Assembly (NCBI RefSeq): GCF_000827885.1
Contig: NZ_JTKH01000006.1
Coordinates: forward strand, 620,001 to 684,000
Length of the DNA stretch: 64,000 bases
DNA from: Vibrio renipiscarius
GTDB lineage: Bacteria > Pseudomonadota > Gammaproteobacteria > Enterobacterales > Vibrionaceae
Direction: 5' to 3'
Position numbers and translations under genes: made by a program. The number at the start of each line of letters is the position of its first letter. Within the stretch, counting starts at the first letter, position 1. The notes under the pieces are model-generated. The model was not told the origin of the DNA. It saw only the letters and a program-made list of their open reading frames with translations, and did no database searches. Below are positions 1 through 9,889 of this stretch, in pieces.

Positions 1-525
1 AAAATTCCAGGGTGTAATCAATGCCGCCACGCCAATCGGCTCACGAATGGTTGATAGCTGTGCGTTAGGGATATGGCTCGGAATGGTTTCACCGTAGCTT
101 CTTCGGGCCTCTTCGGCAAACCAGCGCACAAAAGACGCGCCATACTCTATTTCACCCAGCGCTTCTGCCAAGGTTTTACCTTGTTCGACGACCATCAAAT
201 GAGCTAGGTCGTGTTTGGCATCGAGAATGAGTTGATGCCAGCGCATTAGGTATTCTGCGCGTTGATCGGCTTGTAGCTGTCGCCAAGGTTTGAAAGCCGC
301 ATCAGCGTCGTTGACCGCTTGTTCCATTTGTTCACAAGTAAGTTGGGTTGAGTAACCAATAATCTCGTCGCTTGCGGGGTTATAGACGGGGTTAAATTGT
401 TCACCACTGATCCATTTACCATTCACGTAGGCAAGGTTACGCACCAGACGAACATCGCTTAGGGCGGCCATCATTTCATGAGTCGCTTTGGTTTCTTCCG
501 TCACAAATCGTCGAGCTGTGCTCAT
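1..525 (-). CDS. NAD(P)-dependent aldehyde dehydrogenase, partial (DoeC/GabD-like)
   Basis: This is the N-terminal 175 residues of an aldehyde dehydrogenase; the rest lies beyond the left edge. The visible part is the usual start of the succinate-semialdehyde dehydrogenase group: a YVNGKWISG segment near residue 32, NPASDEIIG, and the VVEQGKTLAEALGEI helix. The conserved ITPWNF of the cofactor site falls exactly at the window edge. The ATG at 525 has a strong GGAGG seven bases upstream. It is the third gene behind ectoine hydrolase and an AsnC-type regulator, so an aspartate-semialdehyde dehydrogenase role (DoeC) in ectoine breakdown is the best inference. A GabD-type succinate-semialdehyde dehydrogenase cannot be excluded from this fragment. 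Confidence 0.85.
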   Translation of the reverse strand, partial: MSTARRFVTEETKATHEMMAALSDVRLVRNLAYVNGKWISGEQFNPVYNPASDEIIGYSTQLTCEQMEQAVNDADAAFKPWRQLQADQRAEYLMRWHQLILDAKHDLAHLMVVEQGKTLAEALGEIEYGASFVRWFAEEARRSYGETIPSHIPNAQLSTIREPIGVAALITPWNF

Positions 526-768
526 GACAAATCCTCCAACTCGTTTATTTCTTAATATAGAAAACCGAATATAGAAAAATGAACACTGGCAATAATGTGA
601 TCTGCCAGCTGGCAAGCTCGATGTTGTTGAGCCGCGCCAACCGTTTGTAAGAGGAGCTCTAAGGGGAGAGATTGCGTCAAACGGCGTTCATGTCTAAACC
701 TTAGGTGAGGATTGACGTGTTTTTTTTCTGTTGTTGGCGCAAAACATAGTGAATTTTCTGAATGGCCG

Positions 769-1269
769 TTAATTGCGCATGCTGAGCTCAACCGCATCGA
801 GTGTGATAGTGCTAGAGGTATCTTGGATGGGCTGCTTTACGATCTTGGTGACGATATAGGTGTAGTAACGCTCAATACCTAGGTTCGATTCCAGCCAGCG
901 ATCAATGCAGCGCTGATACTGGTCGATGTCGGCGCATTTGAATTTCACCACATAATCAATGCCACCACCGGTGGCGTAACACTCAAGCACTTCCTCGGTT
1001 TTGGTTACTTGCTGTTCAAACAGTTTAAAGGCCTGTGCGTTATGCTGTTTCAAAGAGATCTCAACCAATACTGTGGTGTATTTGGTTTGATCAGACAGCG
1101 CAATTTTCGCGCCGTACCCTTCGATAATACCGGCTTGTTCTAGCTTTTTAACGCGCTCCCAGCAAGGGCTGACGGAAAGGTTGATTTGCTGTGCCAATTG
1201 CGACTTGGTAATACGACCATCACGTTGAAGAATATGCAGTATTTTTATGTCGTATTTATCTAAGCGCAT
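769..1269 (-). CDS. doeX: AsnC/Lrp-family transcriptional regulator (DoeX-like)
   Basis: A 166-residue regulator of normal Lrp/AsnC size. Residues 1-60 form the AsnC helix-turn-helix (DKYDIKILHILQRDGRI at the start, then the LAQQINLS recognition region), and about 65-150 form the ligand-binding RAM domain with the GGGIDYVVKF strand. The ATG at 1269 has GGGAG upstream. It starts 11 bases after the ectoine hydrolase stop, so the two are surely co-transcribed. In Halomonas the regulator DoeX sits in the ectoine degradation operon and responds to pathway intermediates; the same role is inferred here from position. A general Lrp paralogue is the alternative. Confidence 0.85.
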   Translation of the reverse strand: MRLDKYDIKILHILQRDGRITKSQLAQQINLSVSPCWERVKKLEQAGIIEGYGAKIALSDQTKYTTVLVEISLKQHNAQAFKLFEQQVTKTEEVLECYATGGGIDYVVKFKCADIDQYQRCIDRWLESNLGIERYYTYIVTKIVKQPIQDTSSTITLDAVELSMRN

Positions 1270-1280
1270 ATGCGTTCTCC

Positions 1281-2468
1281 CTAGTGCTTAATAAACAGGT
1301 GGCGTGGGAAGTCACAGAGTGTTTTTGCCCCGTGCTTGGTGATCACGATGCTTTCGGTTGTTTCCAACCCCCAATCCTCAAACCATAACCCCGGCATGAG
1401 ATGGAACGTCATGCCTTCTTGCAAAATCGTATTATCACTATCACGCAGACTCATCGTTCGTTCGCCCCAGTCGGGCGGATAACTTAATCCGATGGGGTAG
1501 CCGCAACGAGCCCCTTGCCGAGAAAAATCCGCTTTATCGAGAATGCGATTGATCGTTAAGGCGACTTCGGCGCAGGTATTCCCCGGACGCGCAGCGGCTA
1601 TACCTGCTTCCAAGGCTTGGGTTAAGGCGAGGTCTGCTCGTTTGAATTTATCGCTTGGTTCGCCCAAAAAAATCGTGCGAGAGAGCGGGCAGTGGTAGCG
1701 CCGATGCGCTCCGGCGATTTCAAAAAAGGTGCCTTCCCCTTTGCGAAAGGGACGATCATCCCACGTTAAATGGGGGGCCGAGGCATCAGCGCCTGAAGGG
1801 AGTAACGGAACAATGGCCGTGTAATCACCAAAATGGTCTTCATGGCCGAGGATCGCTTGGCGGTTGAGTTCCGCGACTAAGTGATGTTTTGGCAAACCCG
1901 GTTCAATCATATCAAAAGCGACGCGATGCATGTTTTCGACAATGCGTGCGGCGCGGTACATGTAGTTGAGTTCGGTTTCTGATTTGACGGCGCGGCACCA
2001 ATTCACCAATCCCGTGGTATCGACTAAACTGGCATTGGGTAGGTTATCGCTCAATGATTCAAACGCAGTGGCGCTAAAATAGTAGTTGTCCTTTTCGACC
2101 CCAATTCGTCCGCGGTCCCACAATCGTGGTTCCAACACACTCTCAGCCAAATAGGCCATGGGATGGAGCGGGGGATTCATGACATAGTGATCGGGGTAGT
2201 AGGTGATGTTGTCTGCGGACATGTAGACCGTACGATAAGCGCCATTGGCGTCTTGGCATCGCCCAAACCAGAGCGGATCACCGGATGAACCAACGACCAC
2301 GCATTGGGGGACGTAGAACGACCAGCCATCATAACCCGTCAGCCATGACATATTTGAAGGGTCATGGATGATCAATACATCGATGTGTCTCTCTTCCATT
2401 GAATGACGAACTTTGACCAAGCGCTGTTGGTATTCATCATGGTCAAAATGCAAAGCAAAGCTTGTCAT
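1281..2468 (-). CDS. doeA: Ectoine hydrolase (M24 peptidase family)
   Basis: A 395-residue creatinase/aminopeptidase-P fold protein that closely fits DoeA (EutD), which opens the ectoine ring to N-acetyl-diaminobutyrate. The N-terminal creatinase domain (about 1-160) carries MSWLTGYDGWSFYVPQ; the M24 pita-bread domain follows. Where metal-binding M24 enzymes have two aspartates in a DxG...D pattern, this protein reads FFEIAG...HCPLSRT, so the second aspartate is a proline. That resembles metal-free creatinase more than a metallopeptidase. The start is the ATG at 2468, with AGGAG seven bases upstream; a TTG two codons earlier is less likely. It is first in the minus-strand operon. The partner deacetylase gene doeB is not seen in the window. 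Confidence 0.85.
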   Translation of the reverse strand: MTSFALHFDHDEYQQRLVKVRHSMEERHIDVLIIHDPSNMSWLTGYDGWSFYVPQCVVVGSSGDPLWFGRCQDANGAYRTVYMSADNITYYPDHYVMNPPLHPMAYLAESVLEPRLWDRGRIGVEKDNYYFSATAFESLSDNLPNASLVDTTGLVNWCRAVKSETELNYMYRAARIVENMHRVAFDMIEPGLPKHHLVAELNRQAILGHEDHFGDYTAIVPLLPSGADASAPHLTWDDRPFRKGEGTFFEIAGAHRRYHCPLSRTIFLGEPSDKFKRADLALTQALEAGIAAARPGNTCAEVALTINRILDKADFSRQGARCGYPIGLSYPPDWGERTMSLRDSDNTILQEGMTFHLMPGLWFEDWGLETTESIVITKHGAKTLCDFPRHLFIKH

Positions 2469-2886
2469 CTCCAATCTCCTTATTGAGCCTCTTAGCTTAC
2501 GGCTTGTGGCGAATGTGCTCTGGGCGTAGATGCGCTTGGCATTGGCGCTCTGCTAAGGCCTTCAGTATGTCGAAATTAACTGTTTTTTGTCCCCTAATTG
2601 CCTACGTTCACTTACTGAGTGTCTCCAGATTGTTATGTGAGAGTGGCTCTTTCATTTGATGAGATAAGGCGTCTTGCTAAGACGACAGAGTTGATTTTGG
2701 ATACGCTTGTTGCGATCGCTTGCGAACTTAAATGTTATAAACGTGTTAATTATCAGCTTGTGCTAAAAAAACCGTTTTCACAAGCAGCGGATTAAAATAT
2801 CGGCAAGATAGGGTTGAATAGGCATAAAAAAGGCCGAACATTGACGTTCGGCCTTGCTGTGCTGCAGAGGATACTGGCTGACGAGG
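2469..2886. other. Intergenic region upstream of doeA, downstream of cydC
   Basis: This 418-base stretch holds the doeA promoter region and the cydC terminator (annotated separately). Two inverted repeats could be operators: a perfect 6-3-6 repeat CGTCTT-GCT-AAGACG at 2670-2684, and GCTTGTG (2756-2762) facing CACAAGC (2779-2785). No convincing gene is present; short frames here lack ribosome binding sites. Confidence 0.5.
2831..2854 (-). terminator. Rho-independent terminator of cydDC
   Basis: A 9-bp perfect stem (AGGCCGAAC/GTTCGGCCT) with a six-base loop, followed on the minus strand by a T-rich run, lies 32 bases beyond the cydC stop. Confidence 0.85.
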
Positions 2887-4623
2887 TTACAGCGTTTGAT
2901 TCAACGCGTAGTAGCGGCCTCGTTGCGCCAAAAGTTCATGGTGTGCGCCATGTTCAATCACTTGACCGTTTTCAATCAGACAAACGGTGTCCATTTTGCC
3001 GAGATTAACTAAACGGTGAGTAATGAACAGTACGGTCTTATCCGTGAAATGCTGATCAAACAAACGCATGATTTGTTGCTCTGTCTGTTTGTCCAAACCT
3101 TCCGTTGGTTCATCGAGAAGCAAAATAGGTGCATTGTGTAGCAGTGCGCGCGCAATCCCAATACGGCGTTTTTCGCCTCCAGACAGTTGACGACCACCAT
3201 CCCCAAGCCAAGCATCTAAACCGCTCTTTTCAGGGGTATCACCTTGCAGGAGTTTGCTCAAGCCAACCTTATGCAGCGCAAGGCTTATTTCATCGTCATC
3301 CGCGTCCGGTTTCGCCAATATCAAGTTGTCGCGCAGCGTGCCGTTAAGTACATCGACGCGTTGACTGACCACGGTGACCGCGGCGCGGAGCTGCGATTCG
3401 CTCCACTGCTGAATCGGTTTCCCGGCGATCAGCAATTGGCCTTGATTCACATCCCAGTAGCGTGTCAGTAGTTGGATTAATGTCGACTTGCCTGAACCGG
3501 TTTGACCAACAATCGCCATGCGGTGTTTGGCTGGGATCAATAAATCGATGTTTTCCACCACAGAGTGATGTCCATCTGGGTAAGTAAAACTGACATCGCG
3601 GTATTCCACACTGAATTGCTGATCATGCTCAACAGGGTTTTCTGGGAACTGCACTTCAGGTTCGGCTAAGATGACTTCGTTTAGGCGACGCGCAGAGGTG
3701 AGTGTTTTGCCTAAATGCTGGAAGGCACCGGCAATTGGCATGAGTAACTCAACACTGGCCATGGTGGCAAACGCAAACAGCGCAATCATCGGATCTGGTT
3801 TCGCGCCTGCGACGCCATCAGCGGCAAGCCAAAGCATTAACACTAATGTCCAACCATTGGCTAACATAAGCAGCGCTTGAGCTAAGCCTGAAAAGTGTGC
3901 GTTGACCATTTGGTTTTTCAGTAGCTTTTCTTGCGCTGAGTAAATGGCATGGCGGTAACGCTCTTCGGCGCCAAACAGCGTTAATTCACTGTAACCTTGC
4001 AGCCAATCTAGCGTGGTAATACGAAAGTCAGCTTTGTTTTGCGTTAGTTCACTGCCGTTACGTTTGCCTAATTTGTAGAATAAAATCGGCCATAGGATCA
4101 GCAGCGTCATTAGGATGGCGCCCAGCGTTAAGCCAAGAGTCGAGTCAAACCAGTACAATACGCCAGTCAGTGCGGCGACACCCAGCACACCCACTACCAC
4201 CGGATTAATCAGGCGTAAGTAGACATGATCCATGGCGTCAATATCGGCCACTAAGCGGTTAAGTAGGTCAGCATCTCGTAAGTTGGCCACTTTACCTGGA
4301 ACCAATGGCGCCAGTTTCGTAAAGAAGAAAATACGTAGGTCGGTGAGTAGCTTAAACGTCGCATTGTGGCTGACGACTCGCTCCCCCCAACGACCTGCGG
4401 TTCTGCCCATAGCACAGCCGCGCACAAAGGCGCCAGGCAACATGTAGTTGAAGGTTTCGCGAGCAATGGTTAAACCCGCCACCGCTGCAGCAGAAAGGAA
4501 CCAACCGGATAAAGTGAGCAGTCCAATTGAAGCGCCAGCGGTGAGTAACGCGAGGAGCATACCAAGCGTTAAACCAAACCAATGCTTACGGTAGAGTTTT
4601 AAGTAGGGAAGTAAATCACGCAT
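2887..4623 (-). CDS. cydC: Heterodimeric ABC exporter subunit CydC (glutathione/cysteine, cytochrome bd assembly)
   Basis: A 578-residue half-transporter. The N-terminal membrane domain has six expected helices (residues about 15-310, opening with GMLLALLTAGASIGLLTLSG, typical of CydC). The nucleotide-binding domain has Walker A GQTGSGKST, signature LSGGEKRR and Walker B ILLLDEPTEG. CydDC exports glutathione and cysteine to the periplasm and is needed for assembly of cytochrome bd and c-type cytochromes. It overlaps the end of cydD by eight bases, implying translational coupling, and its GAGGGGA ribosome site lies inside cydD. The order trxB-cydD-cydC is as in E. coli. Confidence 0.96.
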   Translation of the reverse strand: MRDLLPYLKLYRKHWFGLTLGMLLALLTAGASIGLLTLSGWFLSAAAVAGLTIARETFNYMLPGAFVRGCAMGRTAGRWGERVVSHNATFKLLTDLRIFFFTKLAPLVPGKVANLRDADLLNRLVADIDAMDHVYLRLINPVVVGVLGVAALTGVLYWFDSTLGLTLGAILMTLLILWPILFYKLGKRNGSELTQNKADFRITTLDWLQGYSELTLFGAEERYRHAIYSAQEKLLKNQMVNAHFSGLAQALLMLANGWTLVLMLWLAADGVAGAKPDPMIALFAFATMASVELLMPIAGAFQHLGKTLTSARRLNEVILAEPEVQFPENPVEHDQQFSVEYRDVSFTYPDGHHSVVENIDLLIPAKHRMAIVGQTGSGKSTLIQLLTRYWDVNQGQLLIAGKPIQQWSESQLRAAVTVVSQRVDVLNGTLRDNLILAKPDADDDEISLALHKVGLSKLLQGDTPEKSGLDAWLGDGGRQLSGGEKRRIGIARALLHNAPILLLDEPTEGLDKQTEQQIMRLFDQHFTDKTVLFITHRLVNLGKMDTVCLIENGQVIEHGAHHELLAQRGRYYALNQTL

Positions 4624-6403
4624 CTAAGTTCCCCTCATCATTACGCTGCATAGATTGGTTGGCGGATAACATTTGTTGGAACAAACCCTCTGTCTGAGAA
4701 AGCTGTTCAAAAGTGCCGGCTTGAATGATTTGCCCATCTTGCATCACCAAAATTTGCTCAACGCTTTTCAGTGGTGCGAGTTGGTGGGTCACGATAAGCG
4801 CACTGCGTTCTTGGATTTGGATATTGAGGCCTTGAGTGACCAGATGTTCACTGCGGGCATCTAAGCTGGCTGTCGGTTCATCGAGTAACCAAAATTGACC
4901 GTCTTGCAACATGGCGCGAGCTAACGCTAAACGTTGTGCTTGGCCAACAGAAAGACCACCAGAGCGATCGGATATCGGATAATCGAGACCATGCTGGTCA
5001 ACAAATTCCGCTGCAAACGAGTCTTGCAGTGCTTGTTGAATCGCCGCTTCGCTGAGATTGTCTTTGCCTAAAGTGATGTTGTCACGAATGGTGCCGTGCA
5101 CCAGTAGCGGGTTTTGTCCAACCCAACTGATGTTTTTACGCCAATCGGCCAAGTTCAGCTCAGTGCGCTCAATGCCGTTGATCGTCAATGATCCTTGGTA
5201 AGGCAAGAAGCCTAGCAGCGCGTTGACTAAGCTGGTTTTACCCGCGCCACTTGGGCCAACGAGAGCGGTGGTTTGCTGAGGATTCAGAATAAATGACACC
5301 GGGCCGAGTAATTTTTTACCCTCCAAGCTAAACACTTCTAAATCGTTGGCTTGGATAGTGATTTGCGTTGGATTCGGCAGGGGTTTATCGCCCGATTTTA
5401 CGGCAGTTACGTCGGTGTCGAGAAACTCAACGATGCTTTCTGCCGCGGCAACGGCTTGCTGCTTCGCATGGTAGAAAGTGCCAAGATCGCGCAGAGGTTG
5501 ATAAAACTCAGGCGCGAGGATTAAAACGAACATACCGGCAAATAAGGTGACTGCGGCGCCGTAGCCACCAAAGTTCAATTCACCAATAAAGGCAAAGCCA
5601 AAGTACACCGCCGTTAAGGCAATTGAGATCGACGTAAAGAATTCCAGCACGGCAGACGAAAGGAAGGCGATACGCAAAACTTCCATCGTGCGTGAGCGGA
5701 ACACTTCGGAAGCGCCTTGCATCAACTCTGTCTCTGCTTTGGTGCGGTCAAACAGGCGGATAGTGGTCATCGATTGCAATCGATCGTAGAAGTGACCAGA
5801 CAAGCGCTGCATTGCTTTGAAGTTCTTTTGACCTGCGTCTGCGGCTTTGATGCCCACTAAGGCCATAAAGAGCGGGACGAGTGGCGCAGTGAGTAAGAAG
5901 ATCACCCCTGCCGCCCAGTTTACTGGGAACACGACCACCAAAATGATAAACGGCACCATCACCGCTAAAGACATTTGTGGCAGATAGCGGGCAAAGAAAT
6001 CGTGCATTTCTTCGACTTGCTCAAGCAAAAGTGTTGCCCAAGCTCCGGCGGGCTTACCTTTGATGTACGCCGGGCCGAGTTCGCGTAACTTATCGAGAAT
6101 CAGCTGGCGAATATAGATGCGAATTTGTTCACCGCAGCGATAACCGGCAATTTCACGTCCCCATGAGCATAAGGCGCGAAGTGCAATGATTATTGCGAGT
6201 GTGGCAAATTGGCTGATCAGCGCTGATTTATCGACTTGTTCAATGATCAGTTGATGAAGGATGGAAGCGAGCAAGGCTGCTTGCCCCAAAAGGAGAACGC
6301 TTGAAAGTACGCCTAAACCGACAGCAAACAGTAACCAGCGTTTAGCCAGCTTACTTTGCTCTCTCAGCCACTTATTCAAGCCGCGTTGTTTCTTTTTATC
6401 CAT
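4616..6403 (-). CDS. cydD: Heterodimeric ABC exporter subunit CydD
   Basis: A 595-residue fused membrane and ATPase protein, partner of CydC. Six transmembrane segments fill roughly residues 20-320. Walker A is GPSGAGKTS, the signature is LSVGQAQRL (the family allows V where LSGGQ is usual) and Walker B is FWLLDEPTAS. The ribosome site before the ATG at 6403 is weak. A terminator separates it from trxB, so it probably has its own promoter in the 120-base gap. Both ATPase sites look intact by motif. Confidence 0.96.
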   Translation of the reverse strand: MDKKKQRGLNKWLREQSKLAKRWLLFAVGLGVLSSVLLLGQAALLASILHQLIIEQVDKSALISQFATLAIIIALRALCSWGREIAGYRCGEQIRIYIRQLILDKLRELGPAYIKGKPAGAWATLLLEQVEEMHDFFARYLPQMSLAVMVPFIILVVVFPVNWAAGVIFLLTAPLVPLFMALVGIKAADAGQKNFKAMQRLSGHFYDRLQSMTTIRLFDRTKAETELMQGASEVFRSRTMEVLRIAFLSSAVLEFFTSISIALTAVYFGFAFIGELNFGGYGAAVTLFAGMFVLILAPEFYQPLRDLGTFYHAKQQAVAAAESIVEFLDTDVTAVKSGDKPLPNPTQITIQANDLEVFSLEGKKLLGPVSFILNPQQTTALVGPSGAGKTSLVNALLGFLPYQGSLTINGIERTELNLADWRKNISWVGQNPLLVHGTIRDNITLGKDNLSEAAIQQALQDSFAAEFVDQHGLDYPISDRSGGLSVGQAQRLALARAMLQDGQFWLLDEPTASLDARSEHLVTQGLNIQIQERSALIVTHQLAPLKSVEQILVMQDGQIIQAGTFEQLSQTEGLFQQMLSANQSMQRNDEGNLDA

Positions 6404-6455
6404 TATGAAGGCTTACTGCTGTTTTTATTATAGGTCAACGGTGAGTATACAAAAG

Positions 6456-6484
6456 AAAGCCCCGCGGTAATACCGCAGGGCTTT
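6456..6484 (-). terminator. Rho-independent terminator of trxB
   Basis: The stem AAAGCCC...GGGCTTT continues as GCGGT/ACCGC after one mismatch, with an AAT loop, and is followed on the minus strand by CTTTCTTTTG. It lies 45 bases after the trxB stop. Confidence 0.8.
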
Positions 6485-6528
6485 AGGGATTTAGTGAAAA
6501 AATGTGAGTGGGCTCGGTAGAGGGCGAT

Positions 6529-7491
<963 letters not shown>

Positions 7492-7903
7492 TTAGCGCTC
7501 CATTAGCATTACCCGAGCTACGCCTTAGGCGAGGTGGGGCTCACTGTTTGTTGAGAGTGTTCGTAGAGATTGTTTCCGATTGTAATAGAAATATTGGGGA
7601 GGGGAAAAGGACATTCAAGCCAACCACTGCAAATAATTGGCTATAGCTTAGAACTAAGCTAAGCGGCTGAATTAAATCATAAACGCATCGGTGACCAGTC
7701 AACTTGTCTAGTTTTAGAGAGTGCGACTCATTATCAGTGGTGCATCACTCTAATATTGGCCCTATTTATAGTTCTATATCTTATTCTATTATTTTTGGTA
7801 GTTTTATCTGTTGTTAAAAGTTGAATGTGAGGAATGAATGCGCAATAGTGTATGTAAATAAAATGTTAACCATAAGCAGTTGTGTAACTTCATTAAGGAG
7901 TCA
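7492..7903. other. Divergent promoter region between trxB and the dioxygenase gene
   Basis: The 412 bases serve both flanking genes, which point away from each other. A 7-2-7 inverted repeat, AGCTTAG-AA-CTAAGCT at 7645-7660, is the only clear symmetric element and could be an operator. The half nearest the dioxygenase is very AT-rich, as expected of a promoter. No gene is seen. Confidence 0.5.
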
Positions 7904-8563
7904 ATGATGATACATAATCACGAGAACACATTGCAGCTCACACAGTTGAGTGGCAATGCGATTCGTCAACTTTCCCCATCATTCGGTACGTTACCCAATA
8001 CAAAGCATGCGGATGGTCAATATCGATTACGCCGTTATTCGGTGGTTCGTTTTATTGATGGGCAAGTTAAAGCCACAGATAGAAATGATTTTGTTCAATC
8101 GGAGGATATCAATCATTTCCAAGGTGACGTAGTGCGCCAGTTTGAGCCTTTACTTGAGGCGACGTTGACGAGCCAAGGCATGCAGGAAATGTGCGCGTTG
8201 TTTGTTGAGAGTAACGAACTTGCCAATGGCCAAGAAATTGAAATTCACCAGATCCGTGTGACGGCCATCTTTGATGAAACACAAGTTGCGCCAGAAGGTG
8301 TGCACCAAGACGGATTTGATCATATCGCGTTAATTGGTATTGATCGGCACAATATTGTGGGTGGCGAAATCATGCTTTATAACGACAGTCATGAAGCGCC
8401 ATTTTTCCGTAAGGTACTTGAAAATGGGGAAGTCGCCTTATTAGCGGACAGTAAATTATGGCACAACGCCTGTCCGATTCGCGCGATTGATCATCAGCAT
8501 GAAGGGCATATGGATGTGTTTGTGTTAACGGCAAAGGATGGTGTTAATGAACTTCACTCCTGA
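7904..8563 (+). CDS. 2-oxoglutarate/Fe(II)-dependent dioxygenase family protein
   Basis: A 219-residue protein matching the 2OG-Fe dioxygenase family that includes bacterial free amino acid hydroxylases such as the isoleucine dioxygenase group. The iron ligands appear as HQD at 134-136 and the distal His at 187 (LWHNACPI), in a double-stranded beta-helix layout (GGEIMLYND between them). The start is ATG 7904, with AAGGAG just upstream; the next codon is also ATG. Its end overlaps the following aminotransferase-like gene by 17 bases, so the two are coupled and probably act on the same small molecule. The substrate cannot be read from sequence. Confidence 0.8.
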   Translation: MMIHNHENTLQLTQLSGNAIRQLSPSFGTLPNTKHADGQYRLRRYSVVRFIDGQVKATDRNDFVQSEDINHFQGDVVRQFEPLLEATLTSQGMQEMCALFVESNELANGQEIEIHQIRVTAIFDETQVAPEGVHQDGFDHIALIGIDRHNIVGGEIMLYNDSHEAPFFRKVLENGEVALLADSKLWHNACPIRAIDHQHEGHMDVFVLTAKDGVNELHS

Positions 8564-9785
8564 ACGTGTGAGATCGCAGTTTAATGGGTTGCATCAGCGA
8601 TATAATCATCAACAGGTGAGTTTCTTTGATGGGCCTGGCGGTGCTCAAGTGCCGATATCTGTGCTCGATGCCATGAGTGCCTATCTTGGTCACTTCAATT
8701 CAAATCTCGGCGGGCACTATTTCTCTAGCCAGAAAACGACGCAATTACTCGCAGAAGCCCGATCGGCTTGTCAGGCGCTGCTTAATGCGTCGAGTTCCGA
8801 TTCGATTGTCTTTGGCGCCAATATGACGTCTCTTACCTTTTCTTTAAGTCGCGCCATCAGTCGCAACTGGCAAGCTGATGATGAAGTGATTGTGACGGCG
8901 CTTGATCACTACGCCAACGTCAGTACTTGGCAGCAAGCAGCAGAAGATAAAGGCGTCAAGGTACATACCGCAAGGGTCGATCCACAAGATTGCAGTGTGG
9001 ATATTGAGCATTTACAGTCTCTTATTTCAAACAAAACGCGCTTGATTGCCATTACCCTTGCATCCAATACCACGGGAACGATCGTCGATATCGCGCCAGT
9101 CGTCGCAGCCGCCAAAGCGGTGGGAGCGCAAGTCTATGTCGATGCAGTGCATTACGCCCCCCATCATTTAGTCGATGTACAGTCGCTTGAATGCGATTTT
9201 CTGGTGTGTTCTGCGTATAAGTTTTGTGGCCCCCATATTGGCATTGCCTACATCGCGCCCAAGTGGTTGCAAGCGTTACAGCCTTATAAGGTTGAACCCG
9301 CTACCGACCTTGGGCCGGGCCGCTTTGAAACCGGAACGCAAAGCTTTGAAGCCCTGGCGGGCTTGGTGGCAACGATTGAATACCTCGCACAATGGGCAGA
9401 TACGAGCCAGAGCCTTAGGCAACGCCTAGAACAAAGCTTTGCTGCCTACAACCGCTATGAAAGCCAGTTGAGTGACTATTTTTTGAATCGCCTGCAAACG
9501 TTAAAAGGGGTGACGCTATGGGGGCGAACGATCGCCGATGCGAATATGCGTACCCCAACGTTTGCGTTGACCTTTGCAAAGGCGGAACCAATAGAGGTTG
9601 CTAAGGCGCTGGGTGAGCAGAACATTTGTCTGTGGAGTGGGCATTTTTATGCGTTAGGGTTGGTGCGTCAATTGGCACTGGAAAACAGCGGTGGGGTGCT
9701 ACGAATTGGAATGATGCATTACAACACCAAGGCTGAAATCGATCGTTTATTTGATGCGCTTATGCCATTTTGTGGTGAGGCCTAA
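8547..9785 (+). CDS. Class V aminotransferase fold PLP enzyme, cysteine desulfurase-like (VC1184 subfamily)
   Basis: A 412-residue fold-type I PLP enzyme. The PLP lysine is K225 in SAYKFCGPHIG, preceded by VDAVHYAPHH (PLP ring and aspartate contact) and TLASNTTGTIVD. It fits the cysteine-desulfurase-like subfamily named after V. cholerae VC1184, whose reaction is not established. The start is ATG 8547, with AAGG nine bases upstream; an ATG nine bases earlier is possible. It is coupled to the upstream dioxygenase. The pair may hydroxylate and then cleave or transaminate an amino acid, but that is inference. Confidence 0.8.
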   Translation: MNFTPERVRSQFNGLHQRYNHQQVSFFDGPGGAQVPISVLDAMSAYLGHFNSNLGGHYFSSQKTTQLLAEARSACQALLNASSSDSIVFGANMTSLTFSLSRAISRNWQADDEVIVTALDHYANVSTWQQAAEDKGVKVHTARVDPQDCSVDIEHLQSLISNKTRLIAITLASNTTGTIVDIAPVVAAAKAVGAQVYVDAVHYAPHHLVDVQSLECDFLVCSAYKFCGPHIGIAYIAPKWLQALQPYKVEPATDLGPGRFETGTQSFEALAGLVATIEYLAQWADTSQSLRQRLEQSFAAYNRYESQLSDYFLNRLQTLKGVTLWGRTIADANMRTPTFALTFAKAEPIEVAKALGEQNICLWSGHFYALGLVRQLALENSGGVLRIGMMHYNTKAEIDRLFDALMPFCGEA

Positions 9786-9827
9786 ACATTCAGACGAGCG
9801 TCTCCGCTTCGCGAAAACGTTAAAATA

Positions 9828-9848
9828 AAAGCCGCATAATGCGGCTTT
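9828..9848. terminator. Bidirectional Rho-independent terminator
   Basis: The perfect palindromic stem AAAGCCGCAT/ATGCGGCTTT sits between convergent genes, with A- and T-rich flanks on both sides. It can serve the PLP enzyme gene and the DUF2797 gene. Confidence 0.8.
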
Positions 9849-9889
9849 ATCTCTTTATTCACGATGCTTTTATGATGAAACCATCGTGC

